The notes under the pieces were generated by a model. That model was not told the origin of the DNA. It did not search any database and worked only from the letters and a program-made list of their open reading frames with translations. From assembly GCF_014645555.1 (NCBI RefSeq), contig NZ_BMLY01000001.1:825939-889938 (forward strand): a stretch of DNA of 64,000 nucleotides, in the 5' to 3' direction. Every line of letters starts with the position of its first letter. The first letter of the stretch is position 1. Position numbers and translations under genes: made by a program. This document shows positions 19,435 through 27,833 of the stretch, one piece after another. Origin of the DNA: Silvimonas amylolytica. GTDB taxonomy: Bacteria > Pseudomonadota > Gammaproteobacteria > Burkholderiales > Chitinibacteraceae.

Positions 19435-19638
19435 CTAGTGGCGCGGGCCCGACGCGTGCTCCAGGCTTGACCAGAGGTCTTCTTCTGTATCTTCCGGAAA
19501 CGGCCGCTCGACATCCGGCAGCATCTTCCTGCCTGGCGTCACCCACTCTCGCTGGGCGTACAGGCCAGACATATTCCCCAGTACCGATGCAGCCATCAGC
19601 AAATTCAGTGACTGAAGTGATTTAGACGGGATACGCAT
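19435..19638 (-). CDS. Small hypothetical protein with a strong ribosome site
   Basis: 67 residues that I do not recognise. Support comes from AAGGAGGG about 5 nt upstream of the ATG (19638), one of the best Shine-Dalgarno matches in the window. The product has a mildly hydrophobic first half (LNLLMAASVLGNMSGLYA) followed by an acidic, Trp-containing tail ending SGPRH. The N-terminal 30 residues could be a signal-like or membrane-associated segment. It lies upstream of PBP1A on the same strand with 132 bp between them. I infer a real small gene, but coding potential and homologues need testing. Confidence 0.5.
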   Translation of the reverse strand: MRIPSKSLQSLNLLMAASVLGNMSGLYAQREWVTPGRKMLPDVERPFPEDTEEDLWSSLEHASGPRH

Positions 19639-19782
19639 GATGCCCTCCTTGCCGGCGCGTATTCAGGCCAGCTGACCTCATCATCGCGCGATCTACCGCT
19701 GCCACACGATCAGCCCGCACCGGTTACAGCTGTCAGCCTGAACCCGACACATGCATTTGTCATTTCGACTGGACTGGCGGGC

Positions 19783-19807
19783 AAAAAAACGGGCACCGCA
19801 GTGCCCG
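19783..19807 (-). terminator. Intrinsic terminator after the Lpd-like gene
   Basis: CGGGCAC and GTGCCCG arms with a CGCA loop, followed on the minus strand by a run of seven T; 24 bp after the stop at 19831. Confidence 0.9.
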
Positions 19808-19830
19808 CATCAAGGGTTGAACGTATCCCG

Positions 19831-21246
19831 TTATGCAGCCAGTTTTGCGGCTACATCACGCAATGCCGTACGCAAGCCCTCCTCGACCACCGGGTGGTAG
19901 AACGGCATGTCGAGCATCTGCGGCACCGTCAGTTGTTGCTGCACAGCCCATGCCAGCAGGTGGGCAATATTTTCAGCGCGCGGGCCAATCCACTCGGACC
20001 CCAGGAAACGGCCAGTCTGTTTGTCGGCGTACACATGCATCAGACCCTTGTTGCGGAGCATGACGCGGCTGCGGCCCTGGTCTTCAAAGCTCACTTCACC
20101 GGTCACGAAACTGTCCGGCACCAGATCAGCAAAACGCTGGCCGACCATCGCGATCTGCGGGTCAGAGAACACCACGGCGATCGTGGCACGGCGCAGGCCG
20201 GGGTTTACTTGTGGCCAGGTGGCGGCGTTGGTGCCCGCCGTTTTGCCTTCGTCAGCCGCCTCATGCAGCAGAGGCAGGAAATGATTGGCATCACCGGCGA
20301 TAAAGATCGGCGAAGTACCGCATTGAGTGGTATCCGGGTTGAACAGCGGCACGCCGCGTTCGTCCAGCGTCAGGCCGGTGTTTTCCAGGCCCAGGCCGCG
20401 CACATTGGGCGTGCGGCCAGTCGCGGCCAGTACGTAGTCATACGATTCCGTCACACTCTCGCCGTTGGCTTCACGGAAGGTGATCACGGCCTTGTCGCCG
20501 TCGCGCGCCATGTTTTCGATTTGCGCATCCGGGTTAAAGGCAAACTCGCTCCGGAATACGCCTTTGGCATAGTCTCGCACTTGCGGGTCAGTCAGTGGTC
20601 CAACACCGCCGCGTACGCCAAACAGCCTCACTTTCACGCCAAGGCGTGACAGCGCCTGACCCAGTTCCAGACCAATCACGCCGGGGCCGAACACAGCCAC
20701 GCTCTCTGGCAGCGTATCCCAGTTGAATACGTCATCGTTCACGATCAGGCGATCACCAAATACCTTGAACGCCTCCGGAATAGCCGGGCTGGAACCACTG
20801 GCGATGACCACGCGAGAGGCTTGTACCAGTGTTTGTTCACCACCATCAAAACCCACTTGCAGGGTGGTGTTATCAACAAAGCGGGCGAAGCCAGCCAGCT
20901 TGTGCTCAGCCGGAATGCCGTCCACGCTCTTCACCACAAAGCCGACAAAACGATCACGTTCACGCTTGACGCGATCCATCACTTCGCGACCGTCAATGCG
21001 GATATCGCCATCAATATGCACGCCGAAGGCTGCGGTATGGCGCGCTTCGTGGGCGGCTTCGGCAGCGGCAATCAAGAGTTTGGATGGCATGCAACCCACT
21101 CGGGCGCAGGTGGTGCCGTAGGGGCCGCCTTCAATCAATAGCGCACGTTTACCACCCGCAATGGCAGCCCGGTACGCAGCAAGGCCAGCGGTACCGGCGC
21201 CAATGATCGCCACATCGGTCGTAATAATCTTGCTTTGATTGGTCAT
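19831..21246 (-). CDS. Dihydrolipoamide dehydrogenase-like flavin disulfide reductase
   Basis: 471-residue class I pyridine-nucleotide disulfide oxidoreductase. The FAD site is VAIIGAGTAGLAA (residues 12-24) and the redox disulfide is Cys47/Cys52 in TTCARVGCMPSK. A second Rossmann motif, VFGPGVIGLELGQ, follows, then the second FAD motif IFIAGDAN and the C-terminal catalytic dyad His451/Glu456 in YHPVVEEG. The usual GGTCLNVGC is replaced by GTTCARVGC, so this is a divergent Lpd of the stand-alone type, not one encoded with pyruvate or 2-oxoglutarate dehydrogenase subunits. It lies about 165 bp downstream of the peroxiredoxin-glutaredoxin gene on the same strand, suggesting a thiol-redox role. 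It could still be an ordinary Lpd. Confidence 0.88.
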   Translation of the reverse strand: MTNQSKIITTDVAIIGAGTAGLAAYRAAIAGGKRALLIEGGPYGTTCARVGCMPSKLLIAAAEAAHEARHTAAFGVHIDGDIRIDGREVMDRVKRERDRFVGFVVKSVDGIPAEHKLAGFARFVDNTTLQVGFDGGEQTLVQASRVVIASGSSPAIPEAFKVFGDRLIVNDDVFNWDTLPESVAVFGPGVIGLELGQALSRLGVKVRLFGVRGGVGPLTDPQVRDYAKGVFRSEFAFNPDAQIENMARDGDKAVITFREANGESVTESYDYVLAATGRTPNVRGLGLENTGLTLDERGVPLFNPDTTQCGTSPIFIAGDANHFLPLLHEAADEGKTAGTNAATWPQVNPGLRRATIAVVFSDPQIAMVGQRFADLVPDSFVTGEVSFEDQGRSRVMLRNKGLMHVYADKQTGRFLGSEWIGPRAENIAHLLAWAVQQQLTVPQMLDMPFYHPVVEEGLRTALRDVAAKLAA

Positions 21247-21299
21247 GACGAGCCCCTTGTTTTGATTGAGTGTTTAATCGGGATACGCGAATTCAGCGC

Positions 21300-21342
21300 G
21301 CAGACCACACCGCACGGCACAGGGTCATGTGCTGTGGTCTGC
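21300..21342 (-). promoter_or_regulatory. Stem-loop in the leader of the Lpd-like gene
   Basis: Perfect 10-bp arms GCAGACCACA and TGTGGTCTGC around a 23-nt loop that can itself pair GCAC with GTGC. It ends about 54 nt before the Lpd start codon and has no T-run. It may be an RNA stability or processing element, or an operator. Confidence 0.5.
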
Positions 21343-21355
21343 AAACTGGAGAGGG

Positions 21356-21386
21356 GGAAAACAGGCGGTGCGATGACCGCCTGTTC
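21356..21386 (-). terminator. Terminator-like hairpin after the peroxiredoxin gene
   Basis: AACAGGCGGT and ACCGCCTGTT arms with a 6-nt loop, followed on the minus strand by only a short T-run (TTTTCCCCC). It may terminate only partially and allow some read-through into the Lpd-like gene. Confidence 0.65.
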
Positions 21387-21410
21387 CAGACAGAGACTTA
21401 CTGGTGCGAC

Positions 21411-22139
21411 TTAAGCAGCGACAAACTTTGCCACTTCTTCGGAACCGCCAATCAGCTTGCCGTTCACGAAGACTTGCGGGGCAGTCATGGTGCCAGAGAC
21501 AGCGCCCAGTACCTTGCCGCGAACTTTGTTGTCCAGCGGCACTTCAATGAAGTCATAACCCGCTGCAGTCAGTTGCTCTTTGGCCTTGGCGCAGAATGCG
21601 CAGCCGACCTTGGAGAACACCACCACTTGATCCGGCTTCTTCGCAGTCGGGGCAATGTGGTTCAGCATGGTGTCGGCATCGGACACTTCAAACGGATCGC
21701 CTTCTTTTTCCGGCTCGATGAACATCTTTTGCACCACGCCGTCTTTTACCAGCATGGAGTAGCGCCAGCTGCGCTTGCCAAAGCCCAGGTTGGCCTTGTC
21801 GACCAGTTGGCCCATACCCTCGGTAAATTCGCCGTTGCCGTCCGGCACCATCACAATGTTTTGTGCTTCCTGATCCTTGGCCCATTCATTCATGACGAAG
21901 GTATCGTTCACGGACACACACAGAATGCTGTCGACGCCTTGCTCACGGAACACCGGAGCCAGTTCGTTGTAACGCGGCAGGTGAGTAGAAGAACAAGTGG
22001 GGGTGAACGCGCCCGGCAGCGAGAACAGCACCACGGTCTTGCCCTTGAACAGATCGTCGGTGGTCACGTTTTTCCATTCGTTGTTTTCACGAACACGGAA
22101 AGTGACATTGGGAACGCGTTGGCCTTCACGAGATTGCAT
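21411..22139 (-). CDS. Hybrid peroxiredoxin-glutaredoxin (Prx5-Grx)
   Basis: A glutathione-dependent peroxidase in which a Prx5 domain is fused to its own reductant. The Prx part (about 1-160) has peroxidatic Cys49 in [13 protein letters not shown]. The C-terminal glutaredoxin (about 170-242) has the dithiol centre CAFC (Cys180, Cys183), the cis-Pro segment TAPQVFV and the GGSEE motif that binds glutathione. The fusion is known from Haemophilus, Neisseria and relatives. AAGGAG upstream selects the ATG at 22139; the frame is open to 22283 but that extension has no family match. The upstream DNA has OxyR-like and palindromic elements. Confidence 0.94.
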   Translation of the reverse strand: MQSREGQRVPNVTFRVRENNEWKNVTTDDLFKGKTVVLFSLPGAFTPTCSSTHLPRYNELAPVFREQGVDSILCVSVNDTFVMNEWAKDQEAQNIVMVPDGNGEFTEGMGQLVDKANLGFGKRSWRYSMLVKDGVVQKMFIEPEKEGDPFEVSDADTMLNHIAPTAKKPDQVVVFSKVGCAFCAKAKEQLTAAGYDFIEVPLDNKVRGKVLGAVSGTMTAPQVFVNGKLIGGSEEVAKFVAA

Positions 22140-22221
22140 AGTGGTTACTCCTTGCTGGTCGGTTGTGTTGTTTGATGCGATGGACGAAGTATGCCGATGC
22201 CCGATTGATTGATCCAATTTA

Positions 22222-22253
22222 TTGTTACAAACAATTCGATAGAAAATATCGAT
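22222..22253 (-). promoter_or_regulatory. Candidate redox-regulator site upstream of the Prx-Grx gene
   Basis: Contains the perfect palindrome TTGTT-ACA-AACAA (22222-22234). Five bases later comes ATAG-N7-CGAT (22239-22253), one base off the OxyR half-operator ATAG-N7-CTAT. It lies about 85-115 bp upstream of the start codon. The second OxyR half-site at the expected spacing is poor, so this is only a candidate. Confidence 0.35.
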
Positions 22254-22385
22254 CAATAAAAACACATAGGCTACGGCTATCATCCCTCGAACGCCCGAAG
22301 AAGTCAGACAACAGCGGCATCAGACCAGTGCCAGTCAAATGCACCACACAACACGGTACAAACCGGCTTGCAGCAAGACGCTCAA

Positions 22386-23204
22386 TCAGCGCTGCATAGG
22401 CGCAGGCAAGGTGGTCAACCAGGTCAGTACCGACGCCAGCACCGCCTGACGGTATGGGTCTGGCTCGTTGAAAAGCTCGTGATAGAACTCGGGGAACTCA
22501 TGCAGTACCACCATGCCGGCGGGCGCATTCGCCGCAAAGGTGCGGCTGCCGGCGGGATCAACCAGTTCATCGTCCCCGGCCACCAGCAACAGGGTGGGCA
22601 CGGCCAGATCACGTACCTCGCCCAACACCCGGTTGCCGGTTGCCAACAGAAAATGTGCCAGCCTGGGTGTCATGCGGGCATGGCGTAGCGGGTCTTCCAG
22701 AAAGGCCTGCCCGACTGCCGGATCATGCGACAACTTGTGATTGGGAAATTTGCGGCGCATCGGCATGCGCGGCACGGTGTGCGCTAGCGCCCAGGCCAAA
22801 GCGTGCACCGGCTTCCCTTGCCACGTACGCAATGCGGGTGAACTCAGAATCAGCCCGGCAGGTTGCACCCATTTACCCGTGACGGCAGCCGCAGCGACGA
22901 GGCCGCCCATGCTGTGCCCCAGCAGCAGCGGTGTAAAACCGAGTTCGGTCTCAAAGGCGGTGAACTGGCTGCGCAGATCATCCAGCAGCATATCCGCATG
23001 CAACAAAGAGCCTCGCGCGCCGGGGCTGTTGCCGTGCCCGTAATGATCATAAATGCGCACTGTAAAGCCATGCTGGTTAAACCAGCGTGCGACGTGCTCA
23101 TAACGGCCACCGTGCTCGCCGAGCCCGTGGGCAATCATGATGGCTTTACGGGCATCGGCGACGGGCCAGTTGTATTGGTAAAGCGTGTGTACGGGTTTGG
23201 TCAT
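22386..23204 (-). CDS. Alpha/beta hydrolase, monoacylglycerol lipase/lysophospholipase type
   Basis: 272-residue serine hydrolase of the Hydrolase_4 (PldB/MGL) group. The oxyanion strand HGLGEHGGRYEHVA (about residues 24-37), the nucleophile elbow GHSMGG, and the late acid and base residues (DDELVDP and the FYHELFNEPD histidine) are all in place. Substrates would be monoacylglycerols or lysophospholipids. The frame extends upstream to 23297, but the family N-terminus and the terminator at 23256 favour the ATG at 23204. There is no clear Shine-Dalgarno sequence; TACAAT sits just before the ATG, so a leaderless transcript is possible. Confidence 0.85.
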   Translation of the reverse strand: MTKPVHTLYQYNWPVADARKAIMIAHGLGEHGGRYEHVARWFNQHGFTVRIYDHYGHGNSPGARGSLLHADMLLDDLRSQFTAFETELGFTPLLLGHSMGGLVAAAAVTGKWVQPAGLILSSPALRTWQGKPVHALAWALAHTVPRMPMRRKFPNHKLSHDPAVGQAFLEDPLRHARMTPRLAHFLLATGNRVLGEVRDLAVPTLLLVAGDDELVDPAGSRTFAANAPAGMVVLHEFPEFYHELFNEPDPYRQAVLASVLTWLTTLPAPMQR

Positions 23205-23255
23205 GCAATGATTGTAGCCGGCCCTTCCCTGGCATGCTTTGGTGGCAAAACCCAT

Positions 23256-23284
23256 AAAAAAACCCCGGCAGGTGCCGGGGTTTT
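23256..23284 (-). terminator. Intrinsic terminator of the OMF-MFP-RND operon
   Basis: ACCCCGGCA and TGCCGGGGT arms with a 2-nt loop and A/T runs on both sides, 21 bp after the RND gene stop. Confidence 0.9.
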
Positions 23285-23305
23285 CCATGCGGTACACAGT
23301 CTCAC

Positions 23306-26300
23306 TTAGTGAGCGCTTTGACCCGCTGCGCCTTCGTCCAGCGCACGAATTTCTTCGTCTTCTTTTTCATGCGCGGCGGCATTGTGGTCAGCAGCCAGCA
23401 TCATGTAAATGGCCGGAACCACATACAAAGTGAACAGCGTACCGATCGCGATACCCGTTGCGATCACAAGGCCCATGTTGAAGCGGCCCAGTGCACCCGC
23501 ACCCGAAGACAGAATCAGCGGCAGGACGCCCAGCACCATGGCGGCAGTGGTCATCAGAATCGGACGCAGACGAATACCTGCGGCGTCTTCAATGGCTTTG
23601 CGCTTGCTGTGACCCAGCTTTTGCTGCTGGTTGGCAAATTCCACAATCAGGATACCGTGCTTGGAAATCAGGCCGATCAGCGTCACCAGACCCACTTCCG
23701 AGTAGATATTCAAGCTTGCACCACCAATCCCCAGCGAGACAAAGATCATCGCACCGCAGATCGACATCGGCACCGACACCATCACGATCAGCGGATCGCG
23801 GAAGCTTTCAAACTGCGCCGCGAGCGCCAGGAAAATGATGATCAGCGCAAACACGAAGGTGACAATCAGCGCACTGCTTTCCTGCACAAACTGGCGCGAC
23901 TGGCCGCCGTAATCCACCGTGTAACCTTGCGGCAGCGTGTCTTTGGCAATGCCCTGCATGGTCTGGATCACCTGACCCACTGTCACGCCGGGGAACGGCA
24001 CGCCAGAGATCGTCGCAGAGTTCATCTGCTGGAAGTGGTTCAGTTGCTGCGGAATCACCGTGGTCTTGACCTTGGCCACCGTTGACAACGGAATGCTGTC
24101 GCCGGTCGAAGTCGTGATGTGGTAATCCAGCAGTTGGTCCGGGTTCAGACGATCTTCACGACCCACTTGCGGGATGACCTTGTACGAACGGCCAGCCAGA
24201 CTGAAGTAGTTCACGTAGCCACCACCCAGCGCAGCACCCAGCGAGTCACCCAGATCTTTCATCGACAGACCCAGTTGCGAGGCCTTGTCGCGGTTGAAGC
24301 TGATCTCGGTTTGCGGCTTGTCGTACTTCAAGTCCACGTCCATGTAGATGAATACACCGCTGGCACGCGCCTTGGCCATCATCTCTTGCGCCACTTCGTT
24401 CAACTGCTGGAAGTCGTTGGTCGTGTTGATGACAAACTGCACTGGCAGACCACCACCACCGCCCGGCAACGGCGGCGGCTGGAACGCCGCAGCTTGCGCG
24501 CCGGCAATCTCACCCAGCTTTTGCTGAACCTGCGGCTGGATCTTGTCAGCAGTGGTTGTGCGCTCATCCCAAGGCTTGAGCACCATACCGCCAATGGAGG
24601 TATTCAGACCCGACACCCCGGTCAACTGGAAGACGTGGTCAGTCTCTTTGAAGCCCTTGAAGATATTGAAGACCTGGACTGCATCTTGTTGTGTTTGCTT
24701 GAGCGAGGCATTGGGTGCGCCCGTGCTCATGGTAATCACAATCCCCTGATCTTCCTGCGGAGCCAGTTCGCTCTTGGAGGTAATGAACAGGAAGTAGATG
24801 CTCACCAGAATAATCAACGCGAACACACCAACAACCGGCAGGTAATCGAGCGAACCCCGCAGCGAGCGCTCATAGCGGTTACGCAACCGATCAAACTGTT
24901 TGTCGAGCCATTGCGCCAGTTTTTCCGGGTGTTCCGGATCATGCGGCTTGAGGAAGCGACCGCACATCATGGGCGACAGCGTCAGCGCGATGATGGCAGA
25001 CACACCCACGGCACCCGCCAGGGTGAAGGCGAACTCGGTAAACAGTGCGCCAGTCAGGCCACCCATAAAGCCGATCGGAACATACACCGCAATCAACACG
25101 ACCGAGATCGCGACGATCGGGCCTGCCAGTTCACGCGCGCCCTTGATGGCCGCCTGGAATGGCGACAACCCTTCTTCAATGTGTCGGTGAACGTTCTCCA
25201 CCACGATAATCGCGTCATCCACCACCAGACCAATCGCCAGCACCAAGGCCAGCAGGGTCAAGAGGTTAATGGTGTAGCCCAGTGCCAGCATGATCATGAA
25301 CGCGCCAATCAGCGACAGCGGCATGGCGATCACCGGGATGATCACGGAACGGAACGAGCCCAGGAACAGGAAAATCACCACGGTCACAATCAGCAGCGCT
25401 TCGCCCAGCGTCCAGATCACTTCATGAATGGCGCTGTTCACATACTTGGTCGCGTCATACACGATGGTGCCCTGCAGCCCTTCTGGCAACTGGCTTTGCA
25501 CTTCCGGCATGGTTTTGCGGACGCTGTCGATCACGGTCAGCAAGTTGGCGTTTGGCGCCACCTTGATACCGATATACACCGCCTGTACGCCGTCAAATCC
25601 TACCTGCGTGTTGTAGTCTTCCGAGCCCAGCGAGACATTGGCCACGTCAGACAGACGCACAATGGCGCCGGCCTTTTGCTTGACGATCAGGTTGTTGAAC
25701 TCGTCAGCCGAGTGCAGACCGGTATCGGCCGTCAGGTTCACCGTCACCATATTGCCGTCGGTACGGCCCACGGCAGAGATGAAGTTGTTGGCCTGCAAGG
25801 CAGTCGAGACATCCGCAGCCGTCACGCCATAGGCGGCCAGCTTTTTCGGATCGGTCCATACACGCATGGCAAAGCGGCGCTCACCCAGGATTTCCGCCTG
25901 TTGCACCCCGTCCACGGCCTGCAGTTTTGGCTGCACCACGCGGATCAGGTAATCGGTGATCTTGTTGGGCGGCAACGCCTTGCTATAAAAGCCGATGTAC
26001 ATCGAGTCGATGGTGTCACCGACCGAGATAGCGATGACCGGCTGTTGCGAGCCCTGCGGCAACTGGTTCAGCACCGCATTCACCTTGGAGGTGATTTCGG
26101 TCAGCGCCTTGTTGCCGTCGTAGTTCAGTCGCAGGTTGGCCGTGATCACGGAACTGCCCTGCGTACTGGTCGAGGTCATGTAATCAATGCCCTCAGCCTG
26201 CGCAACGGAGTTCTCCAGCGGCGTGGTGATAAAGCCCGCCACCAGTTCCGGATCAGCGCCGGTATAGGTGGTGGAGATCGTGATCACCGCGTTTTCGGTC

Positions 26301-26416
26301 TTCGGGTACTGCCGGATCGGCAATAGATCCAGCGAACGCAAACCCAGCACCAGAATCAGCAGGGAGAGCGTGGTCGCCAGCACGGGCCGGCGTATGAAAA
26401 TATCGGTAAAGCGCAT
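23306..26416 (-). CDS. RND-family multidrug efflux transporter (HAE1)
   Basis: Inner-membrane trimeric proton antiporter that loads drugs from periplasm and membrane into the tripartite duct; 1036 residues. The N-terminus MRFTDIFIRRPVLATTL and the helix-4 proton relay Asp400-Asp401 in GLVVDDAIIVVEN are diagnostic, and the two-fold repeat is complete. The overall flavour (RQYPKTENAVITISTTYTGA) is nearer to MexI/AdeJ-like pumps than to AcrB/MexB. The start at 26416 is set by AGAGG 9 nt upstream, although the frame is open to 26482. It is the third gene of an OMF-MFP-RND operon, 131 bp after the adaptor gene. Confidence 0.94.
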   Translation of the reverse strand: MRFTDIFIRRPVLATTLSLLILVLGLRSLDLLPIRQYPKTENAVITISTTYTGADPELVAGFITTPLENSVAQAEGIDYMTSTSTQGSSVITANLRLNYDGNKALTEITSKVNAVLNQLPQGSQQPVIAISVGDTIDSMYIGFYSKALPPNKITDYLIRVVQPKLQAVDGVQQAEILGERRFAMRVWTDPKKLAAYGVTAADVSTALQANNFISAVGRTDGNMVTVNLTADTGLHSADEFNNLIVKQKAGAIVRLSDVANVSLGSEDYNTQVGFDGVQAVYIGIKVAPNANLLTVIDSVRKTMPEVQSQLPEGLQGTIVYDATKYVNSAIHEVIWTLGEALLIVTVVIFLFLGSFRSVIIPVIAMPLSLIGAFMIMLALGYTINLLTLLALVLAIGLVVDDAIIVVENVHRHIEEGLSPFQAAIKGARELAGPIVAISVVLIAVYVPIGFMGGLTGALFTEFAFTLAGAVGVSAIIALTLSPMMCGRFLKPHDPEHPEKLAQWLDKQFDRLRNRYERSLRGSLDYLPVVGVFALIILVSIYFLFITSKSELAPQEDQGIVITMSTGAPNASLKQTQQDAVQVFNIFKGFKETDHVFQLTGVSGLNTSIGGMVLKPWDERTTTADKIQPQVQQKLGEIAGAQAAAFQPPPLPGGGGGLPVQFVINTTNDFQQLNEVAQEMMAKARASGVFIYMDVDLKYDKPQTEISFNRDKASQLGLSMKDLGDSLGAALGGGYVNYFSLAGRSYKVIPQVGREDRLNPDQLLDYHITTSTGDSIPLSTVAKVKTTVIPQQLNHFQQMNSATISGVPFPGVTVGQVIQTMQGIAKDTLPQGYTVDYGGQSRQFVQESSALIVTFVFALIIIFLALAAQFESFRDPLIVMVSVPMSICGAMIFVSLGIGGASLNIYSEVGLVTLIGLISKHGILIVEFANQQQKLGHSKRKAIEDAAGIRLRPILMTTAAMVLGVLPLILSSGAGALGRFNMGLVIATGIAIGTLFTLYVVPAIYMMLAADHNAAAHEKEDEEIRALDEGAAGQSAH

Positions 26417-26547
26417 CTGGCTAACCTCTGTGTATCTGCAGGCGTGGAACCGGCAGAGAGCCTTTCTGCCCTGGCGGCGCACTTGTGGCGCGCCACCAGG
26501 TCTTGCTGGTCAGGAACAGGCCGCAACGTGGGCTGCGGCCCGCGACA

Positions 26548-27678
26548 TCATTCCTCATTACCCACTTGCGGATTCGGGTTGTCGGAAGGTGCTTGCTTGT
26601 TGTTCACGATGACCGTGCTGCCGTTCTTGAGCTTGTGCTGACCACTGGTGACCACGTAGTCGCCTTCTTTCAGACCACCAGTGATGGAGACCTGGTCGCC
26701 GCGAGTCTGGCCGGCCGTTACGAAGGTTTGCTTCACGCTCAGTTCTTGCTTGCCGTCCTTGTCCTTGCCTTCCGTGATCAGGAAGACCACTTCACCGTAC
26801 GGGTTGAAGCTCACGGCTGTTTGCGGCAGCGTCAGGTACTTGATCGGCTCTTGCGTAGAGACATTCACCGTGGCAAACATGCCAGCCAGCAGTTCACCCT
26901 TGGGATTGCTGACCGAGGCCTCGACCTGGATGTTGCGGGTCGATGGATCAACCTTGGCGTCAATGGCTGTGATCTTGCCAGCGTAGGTCGCCTTCGGATT
27001 GGCATCGCTCTTGACGTTGATCGTCTGACCAATCTTCAGTTGCTGCAGCGCTTGTTGCGGCACCAGGAAGTCAACCAGGATCGGGTCAACAGTCTGCAGC
27101 GTGGCCAGCTTGTCGCCCGGGTTGATGTACTGGCCCGGGTTAACGGTGCTGATACCCACCTTGCCAGCGAATGGCGCGCGGATCACTTTCTTGGCGATCA
27201 CGGCTTGTTGCTGGGCCACGAGCGCGTTCTTGCTGTTCAGGTCCGCAACGTCAGCATCGACCACGGCTTGCGCTACGGCTTGTGCTTCGAGTTGGGCCTT
27301 GTCGCGCTTGAGGGTGGTGGCAGACAGATCAGCCGAAGCCTGCAGCGATTTGAGTTGTGCTACTTCGGTATCGTCGTTGAGCTTGACCAGCGGCTGGCCA
27401 GCCTTCACAAACGAGCCCGATTGCAGCAGCACTTCACGCACCTGGCCGGCGACTTCGCTGGACAGATCAACGCCGCGCACAGCACGCAGGGTACCTACGG
27501 CGGACAACGTCGGTTGCCACGGCTGCACACCCACGTGGGTCGCAGTCACGGTCACCGGCGGTGCCTTGTTACCGCTCAGGTACTTCTTGATCATCATTCC
27601 CTTGAAGACCTGGAAGCCAAAAATGCCCCCAAAAATCACCCCGACAACAACCAGCATGATAATCATGCGCTTGGTCAT
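26548..27678 (-). CDS. RND periplasmic adaptor (membrane-fusion protein)
   Basis: 376-residue adaptor bridging the RND pump and outer-membrane factor. It has an N-terminal membrane anchor (about 5-25) without a lipobox. The lipoyl halves are GTLRAVRGVDLSSEVAGQV and IRAPFAGKVGISTVNPGQ, separated by a short helical hairpin, then a beta barrel and a membrane-proximal domain. GGGGAG 8 nt upstream selects the ATG at 27678. The single-span anchor rather than a lipoprotein resembles MdtA/MexH-class adaptors. It is the second gene of the operon. Confidence 0.93.
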   Translation of the reverse strand: MTKRMIIMLVVVGVIFGGIFGFQVFKGMMIKKYLSGNKAPPVTVTATHVGVQPWQPTLSAVGTLRAVRGVDLSSEVAGQVREVLLQSGSFVKAGQPLVKLNDDTEVAQLKSLQASADLSATTLKRDKAQLEAQAVAQAVVDADVADLNSKNALVAQQQAVIAKKVIRAPFAGKVGISTVNPGQYINPGDKLATLQTVDPILVDFLVPQQALQQLKIGQTINVKSDANPKATYAGKITAIDAKVDPSTRNIQVEASVSNPKGELLAGMFATVNVSTQEPIKYLTLPQTAVSFNPYGEVVFLITEGKDKDGKQELSVKQTFVTAGQTRGDQVSITGGLKEGDYVVTSGQHKLKNGSTVIVNNKQAPSDNPNPQVGNEE

Positions 27679-27833
27679 ACAAATTCTCCCCGAAGGCTTG
27701 GGTACTGCGATTACGGATTCTTTCCCGGACGAGCAGCGCTTTGTTGGCCCTGCCCGATTCCACCAGTCATGAAGGGTTTGCTCTTCCCTCCACAACACGT
27801 CATGTCACGTTTTGTTTAATTCAAATACTGTGT

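Noticed and set aside
24119-26326. 735-codon plus-strand open frame opposite the RND pump gene
   Set aside because: It is the exact antisense of a full-length RND transporter, is rich in His/Arg/Gln as expected for antisense of G+C-rich code, and has no ribosome site or family resemblance.
26485-27819. 444-codon plus-strand open frame opposite the RND adaptor
   Set aside because: Antisense of a recognisable adaptor with a good ribosome site; no support for the plus frame.
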